A stretch of DNA of 64,000 nt from Coemansia sp. RSA 487 (taxonomy: Eukaryota > Kickxellomycota > Kickxellomycetes > Kickxellales > Kickxellaceae), in NCBI GenBank assembly GCA_027577595.1, contig JANBRJ010000024.1:62001-126000 (forward strand), in the 5' to 3' direction. Under the pieces are notes generated by a model. It did not search any database. It was not told the origin of the DNA and saw only the letters and a program-made list of their open reading frames with translations. This document shows, one piece after another, positions 49,494-58,994 of this stretch. The translations under genes and the position numbers were made by a program. Each line of letters opens with the position of its first letter. Within the stretch, counting starts at the first letter, position 1.

Positions 49494-50900
49494 ATGAACA
49501 GAAAGCTGCTGGACCCGTTTGAGCCCGAGTACCCCGAGGCAATTGAGGCATGTCTCGACGACGAATACGCCGTCAAATGCGCCTTTTCGCACCATGGGTC
49601 GTTCCTGGCCACGGCGCGGTCCGACGGCCAGTGCTACATCTGGGATATGGATACGCTCAACGTCATGCGCCGCCTGAAGCATGGCGACTCCGCTCTTGCT
49701 GGCCTGAGCTGGTCCCGCAGCTCCCGCTACATCCTGACCTATGATGATGTCGGCGAGTGTATTCTGTGGGACCTGCGCTCAGGCGGTGTCCGCACGCGCG
49801 CCGCCTTCGACTCGGCGGTCGTCTGCGCGCGCGTCCATCCACGCAACTGCACACAGTTCATAGTCTGCCTGACACGCGAGGCGCCCTGTATTGTCTCCGC
49901 CGGCCCTGCCGATGACGATTCGCCGGTTATCGAGCGGCTGCGTATCGCCACGGACGACGTAGATCTGGGTTCCAAGGCAGCAGCCAGCACATGCTGCTGC
50001 TTTGGCAAGAAGGGCGTCTACGCCTTCTTTGGCACATCCCGGGGTCTGGTCCATGCTTTGCATGTCACCACACGCTCCGTCGTGTGTTCGACCAAGCTAT
50101 CTGCCAGCGCTGTCAACACGATCGCCTGCAACCCACGCGGATCCGACATCGTTACCAGCTCCACTGACCGCATCCTGCGTGTTTGCCGTGTCTGCCTCCC
50201 CGCAGATCGGCCCTCCCACGCCCAGGCAATGGTTGATCCATCTATAGCTGTCGTCGCCAAGATTCAAGACATTGTTAACCGCGTCCATTGGGCGCAGGCT
50301 GTCTTCAGCTCGTCTGGTGACTACATCGTCTCGGGTATCCAGCACAAAGCCGAGCACAACATCTATATCTGGGACAAACTGTCCGGAAGTCTGGTAAAGA
50401 TGCTTACTGGCCCAAACGAGCTGCTCGAGGACTGCGCTGTTCACCCGCTGCGCCCCATCTACGTTTCAGTCTCGACCTTTGGGATCATCTACTTGTGGAC
50501 CCGGATCCCCCAGCAGAACTGGAACGCCTTTGCCCCTGGCTTCCGCGAGCTTGAAGAAAACATCGATTATGTAGAGCCCGAGGACGAGTTTGATCGCTGC
50601 GTCGAAACCAAAGACGGCACACTTGTAGACTATGCCGAGGAGCGCTCCCACCGTGACCGCCACGCTGTTACCAGATCTGCCGACCCTACTGATATGGATG
50701 CCGATGTCGACATCACCGATAACGACCCGCTCTTCAGCGATTCTGAGAGCGAGGAAGAGGACTTCTTGCTCCCTGTCTCGGTTGACAACGACGAGGATCT
50801 CTTGCCGCCTGCAACATTCTCCAGCGGTTCACCAAAGGACCCTGCGTTAATATCCAGTGACTCTGCTGCTGAAGGTGGAACTGTCATTGAAGAACAGTGA
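49494..50900 (+). CDS. SWD1: Swd1/RBBP5, COMPASS WD40 subunit
   Basis: The product is 468 residues. The N-terminus NRKLLDPFEPEYPEAIE is characteristic of RBBP5/Swd1. About six or seven WD40 repeats follow (YAVKCAFSHHGSFLATARSDGQCYIWD near 25-50, ECILWDL near 85, IYIWDKLSG near 300, GIIYLWTRI near 335). After them comes an acidic hinge with VEPEDEFD and a C-terminal Asp/Glu/Ser tail. In COMPASS, Swd1/RBBP5 binds the Set1 catalytic module and Bre2/ASH2L to promote H3K4 methylation. The acidic hinge segment that contacts ASH2L appears present (EEEDFLLPV region). A compact intergenic gap of 304 bases separates it from the uL4m start. Confidence 0.93.
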   Translation: MNRKLLDPFEPEYPEAIEACLDDEYAVKCAFSHHGSFLATARSDGQCYIWDMDTLNVMRRLKHGDSALAGLSWSRSSRYILTYDDVGECILWDLRSGGVRTRAAFDSAVVCARVHPRNCTQFIVCLTREAPCIVSAGPADDDSPVIERLRIATDDVDLGSKAAASTCCCFGKKGVYAFFGTSRGLVHALHVTTRSVVCSTKLSASAVNTIACNPRGSDIVTSSTDRILRVCRVCLPADRPSHAQAMVDPSIAVVAKIQDIVNRVHWAQAVFSSSGDYIVSGIQHKAEHNIYIWDKLSGSLVKMLTGPNELLEDCAVHPLRPIYVSVSTFGIIYLWTRIPQQNWNAFAPGFRELEENIDYVEPEDEFDRCVETKDGTLVDYAEERSHRDRHAVTRSADPTDMDADVDITDNDPLFSDSESEEEDFLLPVSVDNDEDLLPPATFSSGSPKDPALISSDSAAEGGTVIEEQ

Positions 50901-51204
50901 TGTTGCACCCATCTTGTACCTGACTCTCAGCGACTCATAATATGTCTTTGAACCGAGCCGTCAGAGCTGATCAATAATGTTGTGCATATTTTTTCTTTAG
51001 CACTTTTCTGCCCTTTTTGTGCTTGTATGATAACCTCCTATTTCTTCTTTGATTCTGAACATTATACTTTGAATTTATCGCTTGCGTGCTGTTCTTATTT
51101 TTCGATTTGCGCTTATCCACACTGTGTCGGGAATCGAGGGATTCAGCCTATCGGAATACCATTATCAGCAACAAAAAAAAAAGAAAGGAAGCGAGGTGGA
51201 GATA
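50901..51204. other. Intergenic region between Swd1 and uL4m
   Basis: 304 bases, AT-rich. It should hold the Swd1 3' end and the uL4m promoter and leader. No element was identified. Confidence 0.4.
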
Positions 51205-52119
51205 ATGCAGAAAGCAAAGCTGGCACTGAGATTCGCTCCGGCGTTCCGCAGAGCATTCTGCGCTCCACAACCCACGTTGCAGCAGCGCGCCATTTCCACG
51301 CCCACAGGTGCTAACACTGAACAGCCGCCGTCTGTGCTGCGGCCTATTGGATCGAATCGCAAGGTTGCACCCTCCGCAGGCGAGGTAGGTACGCTCAGCT
51401 GGCCGCCGCCACAGGCCGTTCACGCCGTCAACCCACTGCCTGAGACGATCCAGGCGTGGCTTATGGATTTTGAGACCAATGACCCGCTGGAGATTATTGA
51501 CGTCCAGCGCAGCGTGTTTGCAGCGCCGATCCGTACTGATATCATGCACCGCGCAGTTACCTACGAGCGGAACATGAGACGCCAGGGTACACACAGCTCG
51601 CGCAACCGCAGCCAAGTGCGAGGCTCTACACGCAAGACCCAGCCACAGAAGGGACTTGGCATGGCCCGCCATGGCTCCCGCCGTGCGCCTCAGTTTGTCG
51701 GTGGCGGAAAGGCCCATGGTCCTGTGCCCCGCAGCCACGAAACAGAGATCCAGCGGAAGGTGTGGCTGATGGCGCTTCGGTCTGTGCTTTCTGTAAAATA
51801 TTCGCAAGACCAGCTCGTCATTGTCGACAACATGAACATTGGCTCACCCAAGACCGGCGATCTGATGCGCAGGCTGAAGGCAAACGGATGGTCGCCATTG
51901 GGCACATCAAAGCAGGATCCGAGCATCATGCTTCTTCCCTACATGGAGACAGAGTCTCCTTCGGAGCTCCGAAACCTCAGCCTGGCAAGCCGCAACATCC
52001 AAGGCCTGTCAATCATGCCAGCCAACGATGCTGAAGTCTACCAAATCCTTCGCCACGATTACCTTATACTCGATCGCAAAGCCCTCGATCTGCTCCAGAG
52101 CATACTCAAGCCAATGTAG
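51205..52119 (+). CDS. MRPL4: Mitochondrial large-subunit ribosomal protein uL4m
   Basis: The product is 304 residues from the ATG at 51205. The frame is open for 41 codons upstream, but MQKAKLALRFAPAFRRAF is a good amphipathic, Arg-rich mitochondrial presequence and marks the likely start. The uL4 core runs from about residue 100: the RRQGTHSSRNRSQVRGSTRKTQ segment is split across 120-142, then the GRMG-like stretch GTGRARHG-equivalent GLGMARHGSRRAPQFVGGG and HGPVPRSHETEI, which form the rRNA-binding loop. VKYSQDQLVIVDN follows. uL4 lines the polypeptide exit tunnel, and this protein should act in the mitochondrial matrix. It converges on the pseudouridine enzyme gene, with 138 bases between stops. 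Confidence 0.93.
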   Translation: MQKAKLALRFAPAFRRAFCAPQPTLQQRAISTPTGANTEQPPSVLRPIGSNRKVAPSAGEVGTLSWPPPQAVHAVNPLPETIQAWLMDFETNDPLEIIDVQRSVFAAPIRTDIMHRAVTYERNMRRQGTHSSRNRSQVRGSTRKTQPQKGLGMARHGSRRAPQFVGGGKAHGPVPRSHETEIQRKVWLMALRSVLSVKYSQDQLVIVDNMNIGSPKTGDLMRRLKANGWSPLGTSKQDPSIMLLPYMETESPSELRNLSLASRNIQGLSIMPANDAEVYQILRHDYLILDRKALDLLQSILKPM

Positions 52120-52257
52120 CCAACTTGATTTACTTACATTTAACAATGTTTCTTGTCACCTTACACCTAAATTGACAAAATTACTAAAAGAAAATACGAA
52201 AAGAAGGAAAATAGCATTGCCTTTGTCGGCGTCGCCGCAGGTGCTTGGGATCTTGGA

Positions 52258-54577
52258 CTAGCCCTCTTCTAGAAGAGCTGGACTGAGCTTGTTGCTCACT
52301 GCAATATCCGACTCTAGAGAAAGAATAGATGCCTTCTGTGCTAGCCACACAATGCGATCTATATCTTTAGACTCCAATATGATGGCACCGTCTGAAGAAA
52401 GTGCCGCTGCTTGATTGTTGTATAGCAAAGCAAGCAATGCACCAACAAAGCTATCGCCGGCGCCGTTGCTGTTGATGATCAAGTCTGGCACCCTTGCTCG
52501 GATGTGGCGGATACTCGGAGTTTCGCTGTGGTCGGGCATGGGGCTCACCACAGCAACGCCCTTGTTGCCCAGAGTGATGGCCTGGAGCGGAAATATTGGG
52601 AAAAGAGTCAGCGCATCCCGTATCAGCCCAGCATCGAGGCTGGAGAGATCCTTGGAAATCTTACTAACCATGCTGTCCAAAGGTCTGCTGTCAACAAGTT
52701 TGAACCTGACTGCAGCCTCAGCCATCTCCTTGGCCTCCAGCTTATTTGGCGTGATCATTTGTACCAGACCGCTCACGTCAGCATTAGTTTCGGATCCTTT
52801 GATAAAAGAGAGTGCGCTCAAGAGCTTTGTGCATTTGGGCCCTGACGTGGGCTCAAATACAATACACGCGCCTTTGTTCTTGGCAAGTGTAACTATATTT
52901 GAAAGGACCGGGACTGGGATGTTGCCATCAAGGGCAACAACAGATGGCTTGAGCGTTTTGAAAGCCTTTTCTATATGCTGCACAGATAGCATGTCATTGA
53001 TGTCCATATCAGCAACCGCTGCCAAAATTTTTCCGTTGGTCCAGCGGAAGGTGTTACACACAGCTGTCCGTGCAGGGTTGTCCATGCATTGAAGAAAGGA
53101 TGTTGGCATCTTTGCTTGCTTCATCGACTCTACAATGGTATCTCCATAAAAGTCGTGGGCAATCGCAGATATCAGATAGGATTTGGCACCAAGGGAACAC
53201 GCAGCACGCGCAATATTTTGGCCAACACCGCCTACATGTACCAATACCGATCCGGGGTACGATGTCACATCTTCCTCCTCACTTTCGTCATTTTTCTTAT
53301 GCTTCACCGGGCGGCTGTCTAAGAGTGATTTGTTGACACTCGACATCAGATCAATGGCTGAACCACCGATAACAAGAAGTGGATGCAGCTTTGGCATTCT
53401 TTTTTTAGCTGTAGCATCCGAGCGTGACACGCGTGTAATGTGAATCTGGCGCTTGGTCTATTGCGAACAAAATAATAAGGTACACCCCATGTCGTAGTTA
53501 GATACCGAACCCTCTTTACTTCATCTGAGGAGACAAACAGTAGCCAGCATTTGTGCTTGTACAAACCATTCCTGCAAATGCCCTAGCGATCTGGCTGGCA
53601 ACTCTTGCGTTATTCTTGACCAGGGCGATATTTGCTGTCAGCGATTCGCCACCAGTCAGCTCGGCCACGCGCTTGAGCAAGAACGGCGTGCTCTCCTTGC
53701 CTCTGATACCTTTGGCCTCTGACTCGCGCACAGCTTCTTCAATCGCACGCTCAATCCCTGCGCTTTGTACTGCATGCTCGCTGGGGATTGGGACCGCAAC
53801 CACTTGCCCGCTTTGCATTCCGAGCTGCGAATGTGTGTGCACAAGCGCAGCCACCTGCTCTGGCGTCTGCAGGCTCCAGGGCGCACGAAGACCGCCGCGC
53901 GGACTGAAGAATGCCGGGAATTCGGTGCTTTCGCCGTACGCAATAACCGGAACGCCTTGTGTCTCTAGATACTCCAATGTCTTGGGCAGATCCAGAATCG
54001 ACTTTGCACCTGCACACACAACAGTGACCGGTGTCCTGCCCAGTTCAGTCAGATCAGCACTGATGTCCATTGTCGATTCTGCGCCCCGGTGCACGCCGCC
54101 GATGCCTCCTGTCGCAAATATCCTGATCCCAGCCATATGCGCTGCAATCATCGTGCCTGACACCGTTGTCGAACCAAGCATACGCTGGCTCAGCACAGAC
54201 GCAATGTCGCGGCGAGACGCTTTAACAACATGCGCGTCTTTCTTTCCCAGCCGGACCAAGCCCTCCTGCTCAAGCCCTATGTGTATCCTGCCGTCGATAA
54301 GCGCAACAGTGGCCGCGGTTGACCCATGTTTGCTGACGATTGCCTCGACTGCCTGCGCTGTCTCAATGTTTTGCGGGTAAGGCATACCATGGCTGATTAT
54401 CGTCGACTCCAGGGCAACAACCGGCTCGCCGTTGGCCAGCGCTTCTTTGACCCTTGACGACAACTTGATGTAAGAAGACAAAGAGCGTGCGCCGCCAGGC
54501 CTGCATGTGCCTCTGGCTGTGGCGGCTTGTGCAAACCTTGCAAACGTGTGTTTTAGCTGCGACGCTGCTCGATACAT
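52258..54577 (-). CDS. Bifunctional pseudouridine-metabolising enzyme (glycosidase plus PfkB kinase), one intron
   Basis: Exon 1 is 54577-53567 and exon 2 is 53457-52258, giving 736 residues. Residues ~40-330 form a pseudouridine-5'-phosphate glycosidase: VALESTIISHG with catalytic-type Glu57, GTMIAAHMAGI, FATGGIGGVHRGA, and CAGAKSILDL with Lys192. After the junction a PfkB kinase follows: LLVIGGSAIDLM, VGGVGQNIARA, EPTSGPKC, and SNGAGDSFVGALL with the catalytic Asp. Together they convert pseudouridine to its 5'-phosphate and then to uracil plus ribose-5-phosphate. Read separately, the two frames end and begin 85 bases apart. The kinase frame has no ATG until LHPLLVI but is open exactly from an acceptor AG. 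The first ~30 residues are Arg-rich without acids, resembling a mitochondrial presequence. Fungal homologues of about 740 residues are known as fusions. Confidence 0.85.
53458..53566 (-). other. Predicted 109-base intron joining glycosidase and kinase
   Basis: The donor GTTTGT follows the glycosidase codon ATG in phase 0. A CTAAC branch site has its A near 53498, 40 bases before the acceptor, and a pyrimidine-rich tract ends CAATAG. The in-frame stop of the unspliced glycosidase frame (53516) lies inside this intron. The LMBRD2 intron has the same 109-base length and also has a CTAAC branch. Confidence 0.75.
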
Positions 54578-54813
54578 GGGTTTTTTACTACGTTGCTAAA
54601 AGTAAATGAAAGCGAAGGCGAGGTGAGATGAGGTGTGAGAAGGATTGCTGGAGCAAATCAGCTCGACTGGATGGTTTGCTTTCGCCCTAAACCCAGCAGC
54701 GAGCCAGCAAAAACAGTGCCACTTCAACCCCCTTTCCCTTGAAGATATGAGATTATCCTTTCTCTCTCTGCTTTATAGCACATGTTCTTTTTCATCCTCA
54801 GCACTTGTCTTTT
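54578..54813. promoter_or_regulatory. Short divergent promoter, pseudouridine enzyme and Thp1
   Basis: 236 bases separate the two ATGs, so the genes must share or tightly overlap their promoters. No clear TATA element is visible in either direction. Confidence 0.5.
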
Positions 54814-55680
54814 ATGAACCAAGCGTGGCAAAAAGGTGGATTCACTGCCCACACAATGCCCATGCGCAGATCAAGAAGCATAGGTTTTGCCAACGATTCT
54901 GATCTATCTACAGAAACAGCAAAGCCCAAGAAACAAAGGCTGTCGGAAGAGGATATTGCCAAGATCCAGCCGATCCCTGAGGTGCTCAGGTCAAATCTGG
55001 ATGTGCTGTTTGTCGGCATAAACCCAGGCGTGATCAGTGGGCAAAAACAGCTCCACTTCGGCAACCCACAGAACTACTTTTGGAGGGGGCTGTACCAGTC
55101 AGGGCTAATTCCAGATGAGATCCAGCCCGAAGACGGGCACATGCTCCATGAAAGGTGGAATATGAGCATCGTCAATCTGGTGCAGCGCACAACGCCATCA
55201 ACTAGCGATCTCAGCCGCAGAGAGATGCGCGATGCGGTGCCTGAGCTGTGTCGCAAAATATCCGCAAGCCAGCCAAAAGTCGTGTGTTTCGTTGGCAAAG
55301 GAATCTACGGAGCGTTCGTTGGAAGCAGCTCGGGCTTTGATCTTGGCCTACAGCCAGATGTATACGATCTGGAAAGCAGCAGCACCCCGGGGGAGATTCA
55401 GCAGCCACCACTGCGACAGCAGCTCAGCCGCCCAGATGAGATCCAATGTTCTGCACTGTCGCTGCTTCCATCATTTGCTTACGTATTTGTCATGCCGTCA
55501 ACAAGCGGCAGGGCTGCAGCCTACCGCAACTCAGACAAACTGCAGTACTTTAGACAGCTCAAGTATGTCCGTGACTGTGCGCAAAGCGCAGCAGAGGCCG
55601 GAACAGCACCACAAATAGACCATGCCTACCTGGACTCGCTCGACCCGCGACAGGCAAAATCAAAGTACTTTTCAAAATAG
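54814..55680 (+). CDS. thp1: Thp1/TDG-type G:T/G:U mismatch DNA glycosylase
   Basis: The product is 288 residues from the ATG at 54814 (three codons upstream are open but start with TTG). The MUG/TDG superfamily motif VGINPG (67-72) places the catalytic-type Asn at 70. YFWRGLYQSGL follows (near 93), then NLVQRTTPSTSDLSRREM (near 117) and the C-terminal loop VMPSTSGRAAAY that inserts into DNA (near 230). This family removes uracil or thymine mispaired with guanine, and in fission yeast Thp1 also excises hypoxanthine and other lesions, beginning base-excision repair in the nucleus. The N-terminus is short and basic, KPKKQR. An insertion of about 40 residues near 170-215 with Ser/Gln-rich sequence is unusual. 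It converges on TEF1, with 107 bases between stops. Confidence 0.92.
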   Translation: MNQAWQKGGFTAHTMPMRRSRSIGFANDSDLSTETAKPKKQRLSEEDIAKIQPIPEVLRSNLDVLFVGINPGVISGQKQLHFGNPQNYFWRGLYQSGLIPDEIQPEDGHMLHERWNMSIVNLVQRTTPSTSDLSRREMRDAVPELCRKISASQPKVVCFVGKGIYGAFVGSSSGFDLGLQPDVYDLESSSTPGEIQQPPLRQQLSRPDEIQCSALSLLPSFAYVFVMPSTSGRAAAYRNSDKLQYFRQLKYVRDCAQSAAEAGTAPQIDHAYLDSLDPRQAKSKYFSK

Positions 55681-55787
55681 TGCTAGTAAACAAACCCTTT
55701 TCACACAAGAAAAACAACTTTACGCACTTGCGTTTATTGGCATCCAAAAATGTGGAAAGAGACAAAAAGAATAGACGGACAAAAGTC

Positions 55788-57164
55788 TTACTTCTTGCCG
55801 GCCTTGGCGCCAGCCTTGGTGACCTTGGCGGTCTCGTCCTTCTTGGTGACACCCTTGATGACACCGACGGCAACGGTCTGACGCATATCACGGACAGCGA
55901 AGCGGCCGAGAGGAGGGTACTCGGTGAAGGTCTCAACGCACATGGGCTTCGAGGGGATCATCTTGACGATGGCGGCATCGCCAGACTTGACAAACTTGGG
56001 GTTGTCCTCGACCTTCTTACCGGTACGGCGGTCAATCTTCTCGGTGAGCTCAGAGAACTTGCACGCAATGTGGGCGGTGTGGCAGTCAAGAACTGGGGCG
56101 TAACCGGCGCTGATCTGACCAGGGTGGTTCATGACGATGACCTGGGCAAGGAAGGACTCGGCGGGCTTGGCGGGGTCGTTCTTCGAGTCGGAGCAGACGT
56201 TACCGCGACGGATATCCTTGACGGAAACGTTCTTGACGTTGAAGCCGACGTTGTCTCCGGGGAGACCCTGGGTGAGGACCTCGTGGTGCATCTCGACGGA
56301 CTTGACCTCAGTGGTGACCATGGCGGGAGCAAAGGTAACAACCATACCGGCCTTGATGGTACCGGTCTCGACACGGCCGACAGGCACAGTACCGATACCG
56401 CCAATCTTGTAGACGTCCTGGAGGGGAAGACGGAGGGGCTTGTCCGAGGGGCGGATAGGGGGCTCGATGGCGTCGATGGCGTCGACAAGGGTCTTGCCGG
56501 TGGAGACACCAGCCTTGGTCTCCTTGTTCCAGCCCTTGTACCAGCCCATGTTCTCGGATGGCTCAATCATGTTGTCACCCTCCCAGCCCGAGATGGGGAC
56601 CATGGGGACGGTCTTGGGGTTGTAGCCGACCTTCTTGATGAAGTTGGCAACCTCCTTGGTGATCTCAACGAAACGGGCCTGGTCGTACTTGACCGAGTCC
56701 ATCTTGTTGACGGCAACAATGAGCTGACGGACACCAAGAGTGTAGGCAAGCAGAGCGTGCTCGCGGGTCTGGCCATCCTTGGAGATACCAGCCTCGAACT
56801 CACCAACACCACCAGCAATGATGAGGATACCGCAATCAGCCTGCGAGGTACCGGTAATCATGTTCTTGATGAAATCACGATGGCCCGGGGCGTCAATGAC
56901 GGTGACGTTGTACTTGGGAGTCTCGAACTTCCACAGAGCAATATCGATGGTGATACCACGCTCACGCTCAGCCTTCAGCTTGTCAAGAACCCAGGCGTAC
57001 TTGAAGGAGCCCTTGCCGAGCTCGGCAGCCTCCTTCTCGAACTTCTCAATGGTACGCTTGTCAATACCACCGCACTTGTAGATAAGGTGACCAGTGGTGG
57101 TCGACTTGCCGGAATCGACGTGACCGATGACGACGATGTTAACGTGGTTCTTTTCTTTTCCCAT
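55788..57164 (-). CDS. TEF1: Translation elongation factor 1-alpha
   Basis: The product is 458 residues, the canonical length. It begins [22 protein letters not shown] (P-loop at 14-21, split by me), with the switch II motif [12 protein letters not shown] and the C-terminal beta barrels ending [12 protein letters not shown]. It delivers aminoacyl-tRNA to ribosomes with GTP. The frame is open for 63 codons upstream of the ATG at 57164, but those codons are intronic leader (see the intron entry). Codon use is extremely biased, which makes a 500-codon frame appear on the opposite strand. The promoter lies about 550 bases upstream. Confidence 0.98.
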   Translation of the reverse strand: MGKEKNHVNIVVIGHVDSGKSTTTGHLIYKCGGIDKRTIEKFEKEAAELGKGSFKYAWVLDKLKAERERGITIDIALWKFETPKYNVTVIDAPGHRDFIKNMITGTSQADCGILIIAGGVGEFEAGISKDGQTREHALLAYTLGVRQLIVAVNKMDSVKYDQARFVEITKEVANFIKKVGYNPKTVPMVPISGWEGDNMIEPSENMGWYKGWNKETKAGVSTGKTLVDAIDAIEPPIRPSDKPLRLPLQDVYKIGGIGTVPVGRVETGTIKAGMVVTFAPAMVTTEVKSVEMHHEVLTQGLPGDNVGFNVKNVSVKDIRRGNVCSDSKNDPAKPAESFLAQVIVMNHPGQISAGYAPVLDCHTAHIACKFSELTEKIDRRTGKKVEDNPKFVKSGDAAIVKMIPSKPMCVETFTEYPPLGRFAVRDMRQTVAVGVIKGVTKKDETAKVTKAGAKAGKK

Positions 57165-57172
57165 TGTGATTG

Positions 57173-57636
57173 CTATAAGTAGTGAAGAAATGAAGAAGTT
57201 TCGATTAGCTGAATAGCTCGGGCTACTGGTTGTTGTTTTGTCCATGCAAAAAATGCATAAACAGCAGAGCATAGAATTCGAAAGAGCCAACAAAAAACAA
57301 CAAAACACAGGCGCAACCCCCTTGAATAAACGCAGGCAATCCGGAGTTTGCATGCGTTACAATGTGGTGCGGTCTTTTTTGCTCGTGCCTGCCTCCATCT
57401 GAATTTGCCAAAATGTGCAAACGTTTGAAATGCAGAATTGTTGTAACATCAGCGTGCGCGCACATCCGCTTGCTTCTGGCACACTAATGCAAAGGCTTTG
57501 CGGTAAAAATGGCTGGTGGATGACACAGAAGCAATGGATGCGCGTAAGAAAGCTGATGGATGCGACCGACACTCTCCATCAGCAGTAGGAGATGAATCCA
57601 AGCAATGAGTAAAGTGATATTTCAAAGAATACTAAC
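57173..57636 (-). other. Predicted TEF1 leader intron
   Basis: The acceptor side is strong: a GCTAATC branch site followed by a pyrimidine tract ending CTTATAG, eight bases before the ATG. A plausible donor AAAAG|GTTAGT is at 57636, giving a 464-base intron and a first exon of about 50 bases from the TATA-predicted start. The donor choice is less certain than the acceptor. Leader introns are common in fungal TEF1. Confidence 0.65.
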
Positions 57637-57714
57637 CTTTTCAAAAGTGTACTATAAAATTCTCAAGGAACGGATGCAAGGAAGGAACAGAATCTTGCCA
57701 CTAGCAGCATTCGG

Positions 57715-57721
57715 ATTTATA
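57715..57721 (-). promoter_or_regulatory. TATA box of TEF1
   Basis: TATAAAT on the reverse strand, about 550 bases before the ATG and about 80 before the predicted intron donor. Two CCAAT boxes in the same orientation lie further upstream at 57873-57877 and 57891-57895. Confidence 0.6.
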
Positions 57722-57872
57722 CCAGACGCGAGGATTGCTCTTTGCTTTGTTGCTGGCAGCATTTTTGTTTTTTGCTGTCTGCGTTTTGATTGATGGAGGA
57801 AAATTTTTCGTGTATAGTGTAAAAAGGAAAACAACAGCAGTTTAAAATTTTTTCCTACTTCGGTCGCCTATG

Positions 57873-57895
57873 ATTGGCTCAAGCGCCTTCATTGG
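57873..57895 (-). promoter_or_regulatory. Paired CCAAT boxes upstream of TEF1
   Basis: Two CCAAT pentamers 18 bases apart (plus strand attgg), about 150-180 bases upstream of the TATA box. They are candidate binding sites for the Hap/NF-Y complex. Confidence 0.45.
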
Positions 57896-58182
57896 TGCTG
57901 CTTCCATCCCCAACACTGAATGGCTCGTGTTCGCCTGCTCTGGTTCTGTTGGTTCTTGGATTCGCTTGCACCATAGCACATGAACCAGTGCCAGTGTATC
58001 AACAAAGCTAAATGTGCAAGAAGGAATTTGAGTTTATTACAGAATAGCTGAAAATGCTGTGGTCTGGCTAGAAAGTAGTGCTGGCAAAACAACCAAATGT
58101 AAGTAGGTTCTCCACCAGAGACAGGAGGCAGACAGACAGACGCGGTCTATTATGAGCTTCTCTTCTTTTAGGGCTTCAACAG

Positions 58183-58503
58183 CTACATCTGCCTGTTGGC
58201 CCGATCTAAAAACTGCTTGCATATGTCGTCCGATCGCATGCCAGAGATGCTGAACGAGTCAACAGCTGCGTCTGCAAACTTGATCTCCAGCTTTGGCAGG
58301 CACGGCTCGCGCGGGTAGTTCACCTGGATAGGCAGCGCCGGGTTTGCGTACTGAAGCCGCCGCAGGTGCTCGCGCCAGAAGTGCCTAGCACCCGACGCAC
58401 GCGTCCGCTGCGACAACGTTAGAGTCACTTTCTGCACTTGCGACGAGAGCTGTGTTGCGCCCAGCCCGGTCTCGAGGCGCGCCAAAATCCGCTCAATCCT
58501 CAT
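58183..58503 (-). CDS. Mitochondrial ribosomal protein with L51/S25/CI-B8 domain (mL61/Mrp49-like)
   Basis: The product is 106 residues. The thioredoxin-like L51/S25/CI-B8 domain covers most of it: VQKVTLTLSQRTRASGARHFW, then HLRRLQYANPALPIQV, then PCLPKLEIKF. The ARHFWREHLRRLQYANP helix is characteristic of fungal mL61 (Mrp49) and mS25-like proteins. It should be imported into mitochondria for the mitoribosome. An alternative is the complex I subunit NDUFA2/CI-B8, which shares the fold, but the RHFWxxxLxxLQYxNP pattern favours a ribosomal protein. It has a divergent start from Lhs1. Confidence 0.75.
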   Translation of the reverse strand: MRIERILARLETGLGATQLSSQVQKVTLTLSQRTRASGARHFWREHLRRLQYANPALPIQVNYPREPCLPKLEIKFADAAVDSFSISGMRSDDICKQFLDRANRQM

Positions 58504-58994
58504 TGTCTTTCTACGTATCTCTCACTCTCTGTCCGATTGCTTTACGTCAATGAGGCTGGATTTCAGCTGAATGCAAGAGGCAGAAAGAGCAGGCAAATGA
58601 TAAGCTAATGAAGCAACAGGGGATTCCATTCAACACAACCAAATGATAAAGATTTATTTGTCTTGAAATTCAACCTATCGCTGTTTTAGCTGCCTTCTCT
58701 TAATCAGCCAAGTGTTTTAATCAATCAAGCTGCCCTTTGGCTGTTTTTTATTGGCTGAATTTATTCGAAACGAAATACTGCTTTTCTGTCTTTCAAATTC
58801 AACCAAAAGGTGTACCTTCCTGTTTTGCTTCTCAACTACTCTTGCAATCCTCGACCACAAGACAAACAGCTTTATTCAATCCCTTGCTTTTTTAAAATAG
58901 AAACGTGCGCTCTAGAATCCCGAGCCTATTTGTAAAGAAGTTGCTCAATCCAAGGCGACAAAAAGTATTTTATTCTTATAATTGCACAATAGAA
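58504..58994. other. Divergent promoter between mL61-like gene and Lhs1
   Basis: About 490 AT-rich bases with ATTGG (CCAAT) elements near 58747 and several aatca repeats. No recognisable unfolded-protein-response element was found. Confidence 0.4.

Noticed and set aside
53398-53430. Separate kinase start at 53430
   Set aside because: The codon there is GTG; the nearest ATG is near 53397, and the splice model explains the open sequence upstream.
58905-58994. Lhs1 start at 58905
   Set aside because: The codon is GTG and the extra residues precede the signal peptide; the ATG at 58995 or 59058 is preferred.
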